This document shows, one piece after another, positions 1 to 8,687 of a stretch of DNA of 16,184 bases (its first letter is position 1; every line of letters starts with the position of its first letter). Made by a program: the position numbers and the translations under genes. The stretch is from Brevundimonas sp. (GTDB lineage Bacteria; Pseudomonadota; Alphaproteobacteria; Caulobacterales; Caulobacteraceae): the NCBI GenBank assembly GCA_031119155.1, contig JAVHYH010000051.1, positions 1 to 16,184 on the forward strand. The letters run 5' to 3'. The notes beneath the pieces are model-generated. The model worked only from the letters and a program-made list of their open reading frames with translations. It had not been told where the DNA came from and ran no database searches.

Positions 1-51
1 GAGAAGGGCTTCTTCGGCAAGCTGCTCGACGCGAACTTCGGCGCCAAGTAA
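1..51 (+). CDS. 3' end of an unidentified protein (partial)
   Basis: Only the last 16 codons are present, ending ...FFGKLLDANFGAK and a TAA stop at 49-51. I chose this frame because every sense codon ends in G or C, matching the rest of the window, and because a strong intrinsic terminator starts 20 bases after the stop. The tail is too short to assign a family. Confidence 0.6.
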   Translation, partial: EKGFFGKLLDANFGAK

Positions 52-70
52 GCGTCGTCTGAAATGAAGA

Positions 71-102
71 AGGCCCCGGAGATCGCTCTCCGGGGCCTTT
101 TT
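71..102 (+). terminator. Rho-independent terminator of the left-edge gene
   Basis: A perfect 11-bp stem (AGGCCCCGGAG at 71-81 pairs with CTCCGGGGCCT at 88-98) has a 6-base loop and is followed by a run of five T (98-102). This is a textbook intrinsic terminator for plus-strand transcription. The opposite strand has a shorter A/T tract, so it may also act weakly on the convergent DUF3126 gene, whose stop codon is 20 bases away. Confidence 0.92.
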
Positions 103-122
103 CGTGTCCACTGTCCGGCGAC

Positions 123-332
123 CTATTCCGGCAGGTCTTCCGCCAGGATGGCCATTTCGAACATGAAGCTGCCCGCCTCATCCTCGTCCTCGAAGACCAC
201 GCCGATGAACTCGTCGCCGACATAGACCTCGGCCGAGTCGGCCGGCTTGCCGCGCGGCTTCACGATGATGCCGCCGGTGTTGAAGGTGCGCTTCAGGTGC
301 GTCTCGACGCGCTTCATGTCGTTGGCGTTCAT
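123..332 (-). CDS. DUF3126 family protein
   Basis: This 69-residue protein starts MNANDMKRVETHLKR. It matches what I know of DUF3126, a small alphaproteobacterial family of unknown function: an N-terminal helix, a basic stretch (IIVKPRGKPADSAEVYVG), then the conserved-looking DEFIGV and an acidic run before FMFEMAIL. I placed the start at 332 rather than at an in-frame ATG at 416. A GAGG Shine-Dalgarno lies about 8 bases upstream of 332, and the longer N-terminus would run into the inverted repeat beginning at 401. It is monocistronic or transcribed through from cysE, separated from it by the repeat element. No catalytic residues can be named. The family call is from recognition of the sequence pattern, not a search. 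Confidence 0.85.
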   Translation of the reverse strand: MNANDMKRVETHLKRTFNTGGIIVKPRGKPADSAEVYVGDEFIGVVFEDEDEAGSFMFEMAILAEDLPE

Positions 333-400
333 GGGGTGTCCTCGGTGTCCGTGAATTGGCGCGGACCGTAGAGAAAGGGCGGCGGCATTTCCACCGCTAT

Positions 401-568
401 CGTCATCCTCCGGCAAGCGGCGAAGCCGCGCAGACCGGGGGACCCAGCGGCGCGCGTGAGCGCGAAGCTGTCGGGAGCGCAGCTGTTTCAGTCGTCATCT
501 TCGGCGTTTCGCCGCCGTCGCGGCGCCGCTGGGTCCCCCGGTCTCGCTGCGCTCGCCGGAGGATGACG
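401..568. repeat. Large imperfect inverted repeat between cysE and DUF3126
   Basis: The outer arms CGTCATCCTCCGGC (401-414) and 555-568 are perfect 14-bp complements. A second perfect 22-bp pair follows at 432-453 and 523-544, with key core ACCGGGGGACCCAGCGG. Short unequal stretches (415-431 versus 545-554) lie between the two paired blocks, and a spacer of about 70 bases forms the centre. It contains no gene. As RNA it would form a long stable cruciform-like hairpin in the 3' region of the cysE transcript. It resembles dispersed palindromic intergenic repeats of high-GC alphaproteobacteria, but copy number cannot be judged here. Confidence 0.85.
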
Positions 569-589
569 AAAGACGGAGAAGCCGCCGCC

Positions 590-1411
590 TCAGATCACGA
601 AGTCATACACGATGTCGGCCAGCGTATGGTCCATCGTGCGCGCCGGGGTCGCCTCCGTCGGGCAGTTGACCAGCCGCGCCGGGACGCCCGCCACGGTACA
701 GCCGGCGGGCACCGGCTTCAGCACCACCGAACCCGAGGCCACCTTGGCGTAGTCGCCGACGGTGATGTTGCCCAGCACCTTGGCTCCGGCGCCCAGCAGG
801 ACGCCCTTGCCGATCTTCGGATGACGGTCGCCGCGATCCGCGCCCGTCCCGCCCAGGGTCACCCCGTGCAGCATCGACACCTCGTCGCCGACCACCGCCG
901 TCTCGCCGATGACGATGCCGGTGCCGTGGTCGAGGAACAGGCCCGCGCCCATCTTCGCCGCCGGATGGATGTCGATCTGGAACAGCTCGGACATCCGGCT
1001 CTGCAGGTGGAAGGCCAGGGTGTCGCGCCCCTGCGTCCACAGCCAGTGGGCCACGCGGTGCGCCTGTAGGGCCTGGAAGCCCTTGAAATAGAGGAACGGT
1101 TGCAGCAGCGAACGGATCGCCGGATCACGCTCCGACACGGCCTGAAGGTCCGCCTCGGCCGCGGCCACGATGGACGGGTCCGCTTCAAAGGCGTCGCGGC
1201 AGACCTCGCGGATCGACATCGCGCCCAGTTCGGCGTCGCCCATCTTGCGGGCGATCTGGAAACTCAGGGCCGAGGCCAGGTCGCCGTGCGACAGGATCAC
1301 CGCATTGACCAGCGAGGCCAGCGACGGCTCGGCGCGCGCGGCCTCCTCGGCAGCGGACCGCAACAGGGTCCAGGCGTCCGGCTCGGCGGCGACGACTTCC
1401 AGCTTGGGCAT
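590..1411 (-). CDS. cysE: Serine O-acetyltransferase (CysE)
   Basis: It transfers acetyl from acetyl-CoA to L-serine, giving O-acetylserine for cysteine synthesis in the cytoplasm. The protein is 273 residues from the chosen start, the usual CysE length. An N-terminal helical SATase domain (to about residue 145) precedes a left-handed beta-helix. Family signatures are DIHPAAKMGAG, the catalytic-type Asp-His pair in FLDHGTGIVIGETA, VTLGGTG and DRHPKIG. I chose ATG 1411 because GGAG lies 6 bases upstream. An in-frame ATG at 1423 lacks a Shine-Dalgarno and would add four residues. The gene follows the Nudix gene by 7 to 19 bases, so the two are probably cotranscribed. The protein ends in isoleucine (…VYDFVI), the residue type CysE uses to dock into cysteine synthase CysK. 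Confidence 0.95.
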   Translation of the reverse strand: MPKLEVVAAEPDAWTLLRSAAEEAARAEPSLASLVNAVILSHGDLASALSFQIARKMGDAELGAMSIREVCRDAFEADPSIVAAAEADLQAVSERDPAIRSLLQPFLYFKGFQALQAHRVAHWLWTQGRDTLAFHLQSRMSELFQIDIHPAAKMGAGLFLDHGTGIVIGETAVVGDEVSMLHGVTLGGTGADRGDRHPKIGKGVLLGAGAKVLGNITVGDYAKVASGSVVLKPVPAGCTVAGVPARLVNCPTEATPARTMDHTLADIVYDFVI

Positions 1412-1430
1412 CACGGGCTCCATCAGGCGA

Positions 1431-2081
1431 TCATACGCTGGCCAGCATGGCCTCCGCCAGTTCGGGCGGCAGTTCGCCCTCTCGCGCCATATGGTAGGCC
1501 CGAAGCACTGTCGCGAGGGTAAACATGTCCCGGATCGATCCGCGCCCGATCTCGCGCAGCAGATCGCCGAACGGCACGCGGATCACGCGGATGATCTCGG
1601 TCTCGTCCGGCGCGATCGGAACCTCGGTGAAATCCCACGCCAGCCAGGCCATCGCCCGTTCGTCGGTGATCGAGTTCGACATCTCGGCGCGATAGGCCAG
1701 CCGCCACTGGTCCGCGGCCAGACCGGCCTCCTCGGCCAACTCCCGTTTCGCCCCCTCCAGCGGATCCTCGCCATAGGGCGCGCCGCCCTCGGGCATTTCC
1801 CACGACCAGTTCATCAGGGCGAACCGCTGCTGGCCCACCAGCGTCACCGTGCCGTCCGCATGCAGCGGCAGCACGCCCACCGACATGTTCTGCGGCCGCA
1901 TGACCATATAGTCGGCCTTGTGTCCGGTCGGCGCGGTCGCGTCGTGCCGGGTCAGCTTCATCCACGGGCTCTCGAAGAAGACGCTGTGACCCGCGTCCTG
2001 CCACGGCGGCGGGCGGTCGCTCCCGTCATCCCACAGCGGCGTCGGGCGGTCCTTGTCGAAGGCGTCACGGGAGTCGGTCAT
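1431..2081 (-). CDS. Nudix hydrolase, ADP-ribose pyrophosphatase-like
   Basis: This 216-residue protein has a complete Nudix box (G-x5-E-x7-R-E-U-x-E-E-x-G-U) at residues 99-121, including RELAEEAGL, which binds divalent metal. The beta strand before it (SVGVLPLHADGTVTLVGQQR) and the NWSWEMPEGG lead-in are typical of the ADP-ribose/nucleoside-diphosphate-sugar pyrophosphatase branch. These enzymes hydrolyse X-linked nucleoside diphosphates. The substrate cannot be fixed from sequence. The first 35 residues are charged, proline-rich and probably disordered. It is the first gene of a short unit with cysE downstream. Its start lies 45 bases from the divergent nitroreductase start, so the two promoters must be very compact. 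The Shine-Dalgarno is weak (GGA only). Confidence 0.9.
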   Translation of the reverse strand: MTDSRDAFDKDRPTPLWDDGSDRPPPWQDAGHSVFFESPWMKLTRHDATAPTGHKADYMVMRPQNMSVGVLPLHADGTVTLVGQQRFALMNWSWEMPEGGAPYGEDPLEGAKRELAEEAGLAADQWRLAYRAEMSNSITDERAMAWLAWDFTEVPIAPDETEIIRVIRVPFGDLLREIGRGSIRDMFTLATVLRAYHMAREGELPPELAEAMLASV

Positions 2082-2126
2082 GGTCCGGGTATGGCGCCCC
2101 GGCGCGTGGACGACTAGCTACACCTC

Positions 2127-2729
2127 ATGACCGATACCGATCTGGGCGCCGCCCTTCCCCTCCCCGTCGCTTCCGAAGACTTCGCGGACCGTCTGGCCCG
2201 CCGTCGCTCGGCCCCGGCCCAGAGCCTGACCGGCCCCGGCCCGTCGCGTGAGGAGATCGAGCGCATCCTGCTGCTGGGCGCCCGCACGCCGGACCATGGC
2301 AAGCTCTTCCCCTGGCGGTTCGTGGTCCTGGGTCCGCAGGCCCGCGCCGATCTGGCCGAGAAACTGCTCCCCCTCGCCGACCGCCAGCCGGGCGCCGACA
2401 AGGCCCGCAAGGTGCTGTCAAAGCTGACCGCCCCGCCCCTGACCATCCTCGTCATCGCCTCGCCGGTCGACAGCCAGAAGGTGCCGGTGTGGGAGCAACA
2501 CCTGTCCGCCGGCGCGGTCTGCATGAATCTCGAACACGCCGCCAATGCGCTCGGCTATTCCGCCAGCTGGATCACCGACTGGTACAGCTATGACGCGGAA
2601 GCGGTTGAACTGCTTGGCGTTCGCGACGGCGAGCTTGTCGCTGGCTTCATCCACATCGGCACCCTGGCCGAAGCGCCGTTGGAGCGTCCGCGCCCCGACG
2701 TCGCCGTCCTCACCGAGTGGAAGATCTAG
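2127..2729 (+). CDS. Nitroreductase family protein, YdjA-like
   Basis: This 200-residue FMN-dependent oxidoreductase belongs to the nitroreductase fold. The N-terminal RRRSAPAQSL, followed by a REEIERILLLGARTPDHGKLFPWRFVV stretch (split here as REEIERILLLGARTPD and HGKLFPWRFVV), is characteristic of the small YdjA branch, where the first arginines bind FMN phosphate. The central AGAVCMNLEHAANALGYSASW helix region and the C-terminal GFIHIGT followed by RPRPD complete the domain. The physiological substrate is unknown for this branch. NAD(P)H is the expected donor. The start is supported by the conserved N-terminus, although no clear Shine-Dalgarno precedes it (CTACACCTC before ATG), so the mRNA may be nearly leaderless. 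It is divergent from the Nudix gene, and its stop overlaps by a few bases a small convergent ORF. Confidence 0.9.
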   Translation: MTDTDLGAALPLPVASEDFADRLARRRSAPAQSLTGPGPSREEIERILLLGARTPDHGKLFPWRFVVLGPQARADLAEKLLPLADRQPGADKARKVLSKLTAPPLTILVIASPVDSQKVPVWEQHLSAGAVCMNLEHAANALGYSASWITDWYSYDAEAVELLGVRDGELVAGFIHIGTLAEAPLERPRPDVAVLTEWKI

Positions 2730-2830
2730 GCGAAGACGCTCATCGCCTGCAGGCTGGTCGCCAGGCCGAACAGGATCGTCGTCGCCACCAGGGCGACCAC
2801 CAGACCGATCTCGACCGCATCCCGTTTCAT
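2726..2830 (-). CDS. Small single-span membrane peptide (34 aa), tentative
   Basis: An ATG at 2830 opens a 34-codon frame ending in TAG at 2726. It reads MKRDAVEIGLVVALVATT, then ILFGLATSLQAMSVFA. Two positive residues sit at the N-terminus, followed by about 20 hydrophobic residues, which fits a one-span inner-membrane peptide with the N-terminus inside. Nearly all codons end in G or C, as in real genes here. It lies 37 bases downstream of hutI on the same strand and fills the otherwise empty convergent gap with the nitroreductase, overlapping that stop by 4 bases. Weak points are the lack of a good Shine-Dalgarno and the ease with which short frames arise in GC-rich DNA. The A-[IV]-E-x-G-L-[IV]-x-A-L pattern recalls the core of Flp pilin transmembrane helices, but it lacks the usual E-Y pair. 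I do not assign a function. Confidence 0.45.
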   Translation of the reverse strand: MKRDAVEIGLVVALVATTILFGLATSLQAMSVFA

Positions 2831-2867
2831 GCCGGGAAGGTTGCGGGGATTCGCCTTAACAAACTAC

Positions 2868-4064
2868 CTATGCGCGCTCGCCGGCCACATAGCGGGCGTT
2901 CAGCAAGGGCTTGCCCAGCCAGTAGCAGAGCTCGGCCGGACGGCTGATGTCCCACACCGCCAGATCGGCGGCCTTGCCGGCTTCGATGGTCCCGACATCG
3001 GTCAGGCCCAGCGCCTTCGCGGCGATCCGCGTCGCCCCGGCCAGCGCCTCCTCGGGCGTCAGACGGAACTGCACGCAGGCCAGGTTCAGCGCCGCCGTCA
3101 TCGACGCCACCGGCGAGGTGCCCGGATTGCAGTCCGTCGCCACCGCCATCTGAACCCCATGCTCCCGGAACAGCGCCACCGGAGGCAGGGTCGTCTCGCG
3201 CAGCATCAGGAAGGCCCCCGGCAGCAGCACGGCGACCACGCCCGCTTCCGCCATCGCCCTCACGCCCGGCTCCGTCGTGTGCTCGACGTGATCCGCCGAC
3301 AGGGCGTCATACTTCGCCGCCAGCGCCGCCCCGCCCCCGTCCGACAGCTGGTCCGCATGCAACTTGACCGGCAGGCCCAACGCCTTCGCCTTGCCGAACA
3401 GGCGGCTCACCTCCTCCGTCGTGAAGGCGATGGGCTCGCAATAGGCGTCGACCATGTCGACCAGCCCCTGCGCATGGGCCTCCGGCAAAATACCGTCGAT
3501 GGCCAGATCGACATAGGCGCCGCGTTCCGCCTTCAGTTCCGGCGGTACGGCGTGCAGGCCCAGATAGCTGGTGCGAACCCGCACCCCCGCCTCGCGCCCG
3601 ATCCGCCGCGCCACCCGCAGCATGGCCAGCTCGCTATCGCGGTCGAGGCCATAGCCGGACTTGATCTCCACCGTGGTTACGCCCGTGGCCTTCAACCCCT
3701 CCAGCCGCGACAGGGCGCTCGCATACAGATCATCTTCCGACGACGCCCGCGTCGCCTTCACCGACGAGACGATGCCGCCGCCGGCGCGCGCGATCTCCTC
3801 ATAGGTCGCGCCGCCCAGTCGCTGCTCGAACTCACCCGACCGGTCGCCGCCGAACACCAGATGCGTATGGCAGTCGATCAGCCCCGGCGTGACCCAGCGT
3901 CCGCCCAGCCGCTCGACCGCATCCGCCGCTGGCGCCTCAGCGCTCGGCCCGACCCATTCGATCCTGCCGTCGCGGATCAGGATGGCGGCGTCCTCGATGG
4001 CCCCGTAGGGCACGCCGGGAACCATGGTCGCCACATGGCAATCGGTCAGCAGGATCGTGCTCAT
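2868..4064 (-). CDS. hutI: Imidazolonepropionase (HutI)
   Basis: It hydrolyses imidazolone-5-propionate to N-formimino-L-glutamate, the third step of histidine degradation. The 398-residue protein is a complete amidohydrolase-superfamily enzyme. The metal ligands are visible as DCHTHLVFGG (H66, H68), LHADQLSD (H236) and ATDCNPGTSP (D311). The substrate-binding EIKSGYGL motif is at residues 133-140, and the C-terminal beta segment (GKAADLAVWD) closes the second domain. Its ATG overlaps the hutC stop as ATGA, a 4-base overlap that predicts translational coupling. It is the last recognised gene of the leftward hutF-hutC-hutI operon. A short membrane ORF follows it. No clear terminator is visible in the 37 bases after its stop. 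Confidence 0.97.
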   Translation of the reverse strand: MSTILLTDCHVATMVPGVPYGAIEDAAILIRDGRIEWVGPSAEAPAADAVERLGGRWVTPGLIDCHTHLVFGGDRSGEFEQRLGGATYEEIARAGGGIVSSVKATRASSEDDLYASALSRLEGLKATGVTTVEIKSGYGLDRDSELAMLRVARRIGREAGVRVRTSYLGLHAVPPELKAERGAYVDLAIDGILPEAHAQGLVDMVDAYCEPIAFTTEEVSRLFGKAKALGLPVKLHADQLSDGGGAALAAKYDALSADHVEHTTEPGVRAMAEAGVVAVLLPGAFLMLRETTLPPVALFREHGVQMAVATDCNPGTSPVASMTAALNLACVQFRLTPEEALAGATRIAAKALGLTDVGTIEAGKAADLAVWDISRPAELCYWLGKPLLNARYVAGERA

Positions 4065-4762
4065 CGGGCCTCCGGGCGCGCGGGAGAGAAGCGGGCGACC
4101 AGATCATAGGCCTGTCCCGGGAAGGTCTGCCACGCCCAGGTCACGCCCCGGCCGTCAGCCCAGGTCCGGCGTTCAAGCTTCAGACAGGCCTCGCCCGCCG
4201 CCAGATCCAGTCGCAGCGCCGTCTCCCTGTCCGCCGCCACCGCCGCGATCCGGTGCTCGGCCTCGGTCCAGGGCGCCCGTTTCAGCAGCCAGCCGCCCGG
4301 CGACACGGTCTCGAAAGTCTCACCCGCCGCCTCCGGGGTCGCCGCCAGCCCGATCAGGCGTCGCTCCAGCGCGAAGGGCGCGCCGTCGGCCCGGTGCAGA
4401 CAGGCCACCGCCACGACCCGCTCGCCCAACCAGGCCTCATCCGCCGTCGCCGCCCGTTCGGCGCGCTCCAGCCGCTCATAGCCATAGGCCATGCCGCGTG
4501 CGGCGATCTCGGCGGCGATGTCGGGAATGTCCAGCACGGCCGAATGCACCGGCGGCCGCGCCACCACGGATCCGGCCCGGCGACGCCGCACGATCAGTCC
4601 GCGCGCCGACAGATCGGTCAATGCCTTGGACACGGTCATCCGCGCACAGCCGTATTCGGCCTGCAACTCCGCCTCGGTCGGCACCCGCGCGCCGGGTTGC
4701 CATTCGCCCGACAGGATGCGCCGTTCGATGTCCGCGCCGATCCGGCGATGCAGCGAACTCAT
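4061..4762 (-). CDS. hutC: Histidine utilization repressor (HutC), GntR family
   Basis: This 233-residue transcription factor has an N-terminal GntR winged helix-turn-helix (about residues 5-70), including LSGEWQPGARVPTEAEL and a recognition-helix region CARMTVSKALTDLSARGL. A C-terminal UTRA ligand-binding domain (about 80-225) has the typical ERRLIG segment and ends with a TFPGQAYDLVARFSP stretch. HutC proteins repress hut genes and release DNA when urocanate binds. That is known for the family and is inferred here. The gene is embedded between hutF and hutI with 4-base ATGA overlaps on both sides, so it is made from the operon it probably controls, giving negative autoregulation. A matching HutC-type operator lies in the hutF/hutG divergent region. 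Confidence 0.95.
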   Translation of the reverse strand: MSSLHRRIGADIERRILSGEWQPGARVPTEAELQAEYGCARMTVSKALTDLSARGLIVRRRRAGSVVARPPVHSAVLDIPDIAAEIAARGMAYGYERLERAERAATADEAWLGERVVAVACLHRADGAPFALERRLIGLAATPEAAGETFETVSPGGWLLKRAPWTEAEHRIAAVAADRETALRLDLAAGEACLKLERRTWADGRGVTWAWQTFPGQAYDLVARFSPARPEAR

Positions 4763-6132
4763 CCGCCCAACACGGCGTCCAGCGCCCGGCGATAGCGGGC
4801 TTCGATGGCGTCCCGGCCCACATGGCGGCCGTTCTCGACCACCACCCGCCCCCGCCGCCAGACCGTGCGGATCGCCCGCTTCGGCCCGGCGAACACCAGA
4901 CTGTCCAGCAGGGCGTCGTCCGTCCGGCCCGCATAGGCCAGATCATCGGTCTCCAGCGACACGAAGTCCGCCGCCTGCCCGACCGCGATCCCGGTCGTCC
5001 CTTGCGTCGCCTGCGCCCCGCCCGCCAGCGCGCGCCGGTACAGGGTCCCGCCGGTCGAGGCCTCCTTGTCCGCCAGCACCGCCCGCCCGCGCCGCGTCAG
5101 CCGCTGGCTGTACTCCAGCGCCCTAAGCTCGCCCGCCGCGTCGATCAGCACGTTCGAGTCGGTCCCGACCCCGAACGCCCCGCCCTGCGCGAAGAAGTCC
5201 ACCGCCGGGAAGACGCCGTCGCCCAGATTCGCCTCGGTCACCGGGCACAGGCCGGCCACCGCGCCGCTCTGCGCCATCCGCGTCGTCTCGTCCGCGGTCA
5301 GATGGGTCGCGTGGATCAGACACCAGCGCCGGTCCAGCCCGACATGGTCCAGCAGCCACTGCACCGGTCGCGCCCCGGACCAGTCGAGGCAGTCCTGAAC
5401 TTCCTTGGTCTGCTCCGCCGCATGGATGTGCACCGGCCCGTCGCCGGCCATCGGCGCCACCGCCGCGATCTCCTCCGGAGTCACCGCCCGCAGACTGTGC
5501 GGCGCCACGCCGACGACCGCATCCGGCAGGCTCGAGGCGATCTTCCGGCTCTCATCCATCAGCTTCGCGAAGCCGTCGATGTCATTGATAAAGCGGCGCT
5601 GTCCGTGCGCGGGATCCGTCCCGCCGAAGCCTGCATGAGCATAGAAGACCGGCAGCAGGGTCAGTGCGATGCCCGTTTGATCCGCCGCCGCCGCGATGCG
5701 TCCCGCCAGCTCGCCCCGGTCGGCATAGGCGCGTCCGTCCGGGTCACTGTGCAGGTAGTGGAACTCGCCGACGCGGGTGAAGCCGCCCTCCAGCATCTCG
5801 GCAAACGCCAGCGCTGTGATCGCCTCGATCTCCTCCGGTCCGCCCCGGTCGAGGAAGCGGTACATCAGCGCCCGCCAGGACCAGAAGTCATCGCCCTCGT
5901 TCGGCCCGCGCTCTTCGGTCAGCCCGGCCATGGCCCGCTGGAAGGCATGGCTGTGCACGTTCGACAGACCCGGCAGCACGACGCCCAGATCGAGCTCGCC
6001 CGGCGCCTGCACAGCCCCCGTCTCGACGCCCGAGACCATTCCGTCCGCGACGGTGATCCGCACATTCCCGGCCCAGCCGTCCGGCAGCAGGGCGCGGGAG
6101 AAGAACAGACTGTGGGCGGCGGCTTCCGGCAC
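4759..6132 (-). CDS. hutF: Formimidoylglutamate deiminase (HutF)
   Basis: It converts N-formimino-L-glutamate to N-formyl-L-glutamate plus ammonia, the first half of the two-step HutF/HutG branch. The amidohydrolase motifs are present: a NVHSHAFQRAM metal site near the N-terminus, HIHAAEQ in the middle, LIHATHL, then GTDSNVL with the catalytic aspartate. The GDDFWSWRALMY stretch is typical of HutF. Start: ATG 6147 has no Shine-Dalgarno and lies only 9 bases from the operator. GTG 6132, five codons in, has GGAGAG 7 bases upstream. I therefore prefer 6132 (457 residues); with 6147 the protein is 462 residues. In-frame codons further upstream would cross the operator and are rejected. The gene is the first of the leftward operon, and its stop overlaps the hutC ATG by 4 bases. 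Confidence 0.93.
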   Translation of the reverse strand: MPEAAAHSLFFSRALLPDGWAGNVRITVADGMVSGVETGAVQAPGELDLGVVLPGLSNVHSHAFQRAMAGLTEERGPNEGDDFWSWRALMYRFLDRGGPEEIEAITALAFAEMLEGGFTRVGEFHYLHSDPDGRAYADRGELAGRIAAAADQTGIALTLLPVFYAHAGFGGTDPAHGQRRFINDIDGFAKLMDESRKIASSLPDAVVGVAPHSLRAVTPEEIAAVAPMAGDGPVHIHAAEQTKEVQDCLDWSGARPVQWLLDHVGLDRRWCLIHATHLTADETTRMAQSGAVAGLCPVTEANLGDGVFPAVDFFAQGGAFGVGTDSNVLIDAAGELRALEYSQRLTRRGRAVLADKEASTGGTLYRRALAGGAQATQGTTGIAVGQAADFVSLETDDLAYAGRTDDALLDSLVFAGPKRAIRTVWRRGRVVVENGRHVGRDAIEARYRRALDAVLGG

Positions 6133-6156
6133 TGGACAACTCTCCATCGACCCGAA

Positions 6157-6170
6157 TATGTCTATACATA
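6157..6170. promoter_or_regulatory. Predicted HutC operator between hutF and hutG
   Basis: TATGTCTATACATA is a near-perfect palindrome (12 of 14 positions symmetric). It contains GTCTATAC at 6160-6167, which fits the HutC-subfamily GntR operator pattern GTnTAnAC. It sits in the 52 to 67 bases between the divergent hutF and hutG starts, in an AT-rich patch unlike its surroundings. It overlaps CATAAT at 6167-6172, a plausible -10 for hutG that would give a transcript start about 20 bases before its ATG. Binding there could block both promoters. The operator call is inference from motif and context. Confidence 0.75.
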
Positions 6171-6199
6171 ATCGACACCCTGACAAGACGGAGGCGAGC

Positions 6200-7018
6200 A
6201 TGAGCGACTGGCTGACGGTGACGCCCGGCGACGCCCCCCTGATCGTCGCCTTCCCCCACACCGGCACGGACATCCCGGCGGCCATCGAGGCCCGCATGGT
6301 CGACCCCTGGCGCGCCCGCAAGGACGCCGACTGGTGGATCGACCGCCTCTACGCCTTCGCGACCGAGCTCGGCGCCACTACAGTGCGCACCGCCATCTCG
6401 CGCAGCGTCATCGACGTAAACCGCGACCCGTCGGGCCAGTCCCTTTATCCCGGCATGACCACCACGGGCCTGTGCCCCACCGAGACCTTCGACGGCGAGC
6501 CCCTCTACCAGCCCGGTCAGGAGCCTGACGCGGTCGAGATCGAGGCCCGTCGCACCGAATTCTTCGATCCCTACCATGCCGCCCTGACGGCCCAGATCGA
6601 GCGTCTGTCGGCCAAGGGCCCTGTCGTCCTCTACGACGCCCACTCCATCCGCTCGCACGTTCCGCGCCTGTTCGACGGCCAGCTGCCGCAGTTCAACATC
6701 GGCGACAACGGCGGCGCGACCTGCGACCCGGCCCTGACCTCTGCGATCGAGGCCGCCTGCATCGCCTCGGGCGACAGCCACGTCGTCAACGGCCGCTTCA
6801 AGGGCGGCTGGACCACGCGCCACTACGGGCAACTGGCCAAGGGCGTGCACGCGATCCAGATGGAACTCGCCTGCCGCGGTTATGTCGACGAGCCCGCAGA
6901 GATGACCTCGGCCACCTGGCCCACGCCCTTCGACCCGGCCCGCGCCGCCCCCATCACGCGCACCCTGCGCGACGTCCTCACCGCCGCCCGCGACTTCGCG
7001 ATCAGCCAGCGAGCCTGA
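6200..7018 (+). CDS. hutG: N-formylglutamate deformylase (HutG)
   Basis: It hydrolyses N-formyl-L-glutamate to glutamate and formate, the last step of the pathway. The 272-residue protein belongs to the N-formylglutamate amidohydrolase family. Visible signatures are the N-terminal AFPHTGTDIP, the paired tryptophans in KDADWWIDRLY, SRSVIDVNRDPSG, the YDAHSIRSHVPRLFDG loop with a probable metal-binding Asp-Ala-His, and the C-terminal GGWTTRHYGQ followed by IQMELACRGY. The start at 6200 has a strong GGAGG (6190-6194) 5 bases upstream. In-frame upstream codons run across the operator and hutF and are rejected. It is the first gene of the rightward operon, and hutU begins 2 bases after its stop. 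Pairing with HutF, with no HutG-type formimidoylglutamase, shows the five-step pathway variant. Confidence 0.96.
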   Translation: MSDWLTVTPGDAPLIVAFPHTGTDIPAAIEARMVDPWRARKDADWWIDRLYAFATELGATTVRTAISRSVIDVNRDPSGQSLYPGMTTTGLCPTETFDGEPLYQPGQEPDAVEIEARRTEFFDPYHAALTAQIERLSAKGPVVLYDAHSIRSHVPRLFDGQLPQFNIGDNGGATCDPALTSAIEAACIASGDSHVVNGRFKGGWTTRHYGQLAKGVHAIQMELACRGYVDEPAEMTSATWPTPFDPARAAPITRTLRDVLTAARDFAISQRA

Positions 7019-7020
7019 AT

Positions 7021-8682
<1,662 letters not shown>

Positions 8683-8687
8683 GCATC

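Noticed and set aside
401..568. Miniature transposon with target-site duplication
   Set aside because: The arms are convincing, but I find no flanking direct duplication, so only a repeat is reported.
356..1069. Plus-strand frame over the inverted repeat and cysE
   Set aside because: It is Arg-rich, low in complexity, crosses the palindrome and is antisense to cysE.
4024..6171. Very long plus-strand open frame opposite hutF and hutC
   Set aside because: It is antisense to clear family members, is rich in Arg, Pro and His, and has no family motifs. Long antisense frames are expected in such GC-rich genes.
6161..6186. TTGTCA/TATAGA promoter pair for hutF on the minus strand
   Set aside because: The spacer is 14 bases, too short for a normal sigma-70 promoter, so it is not listed as a feature.
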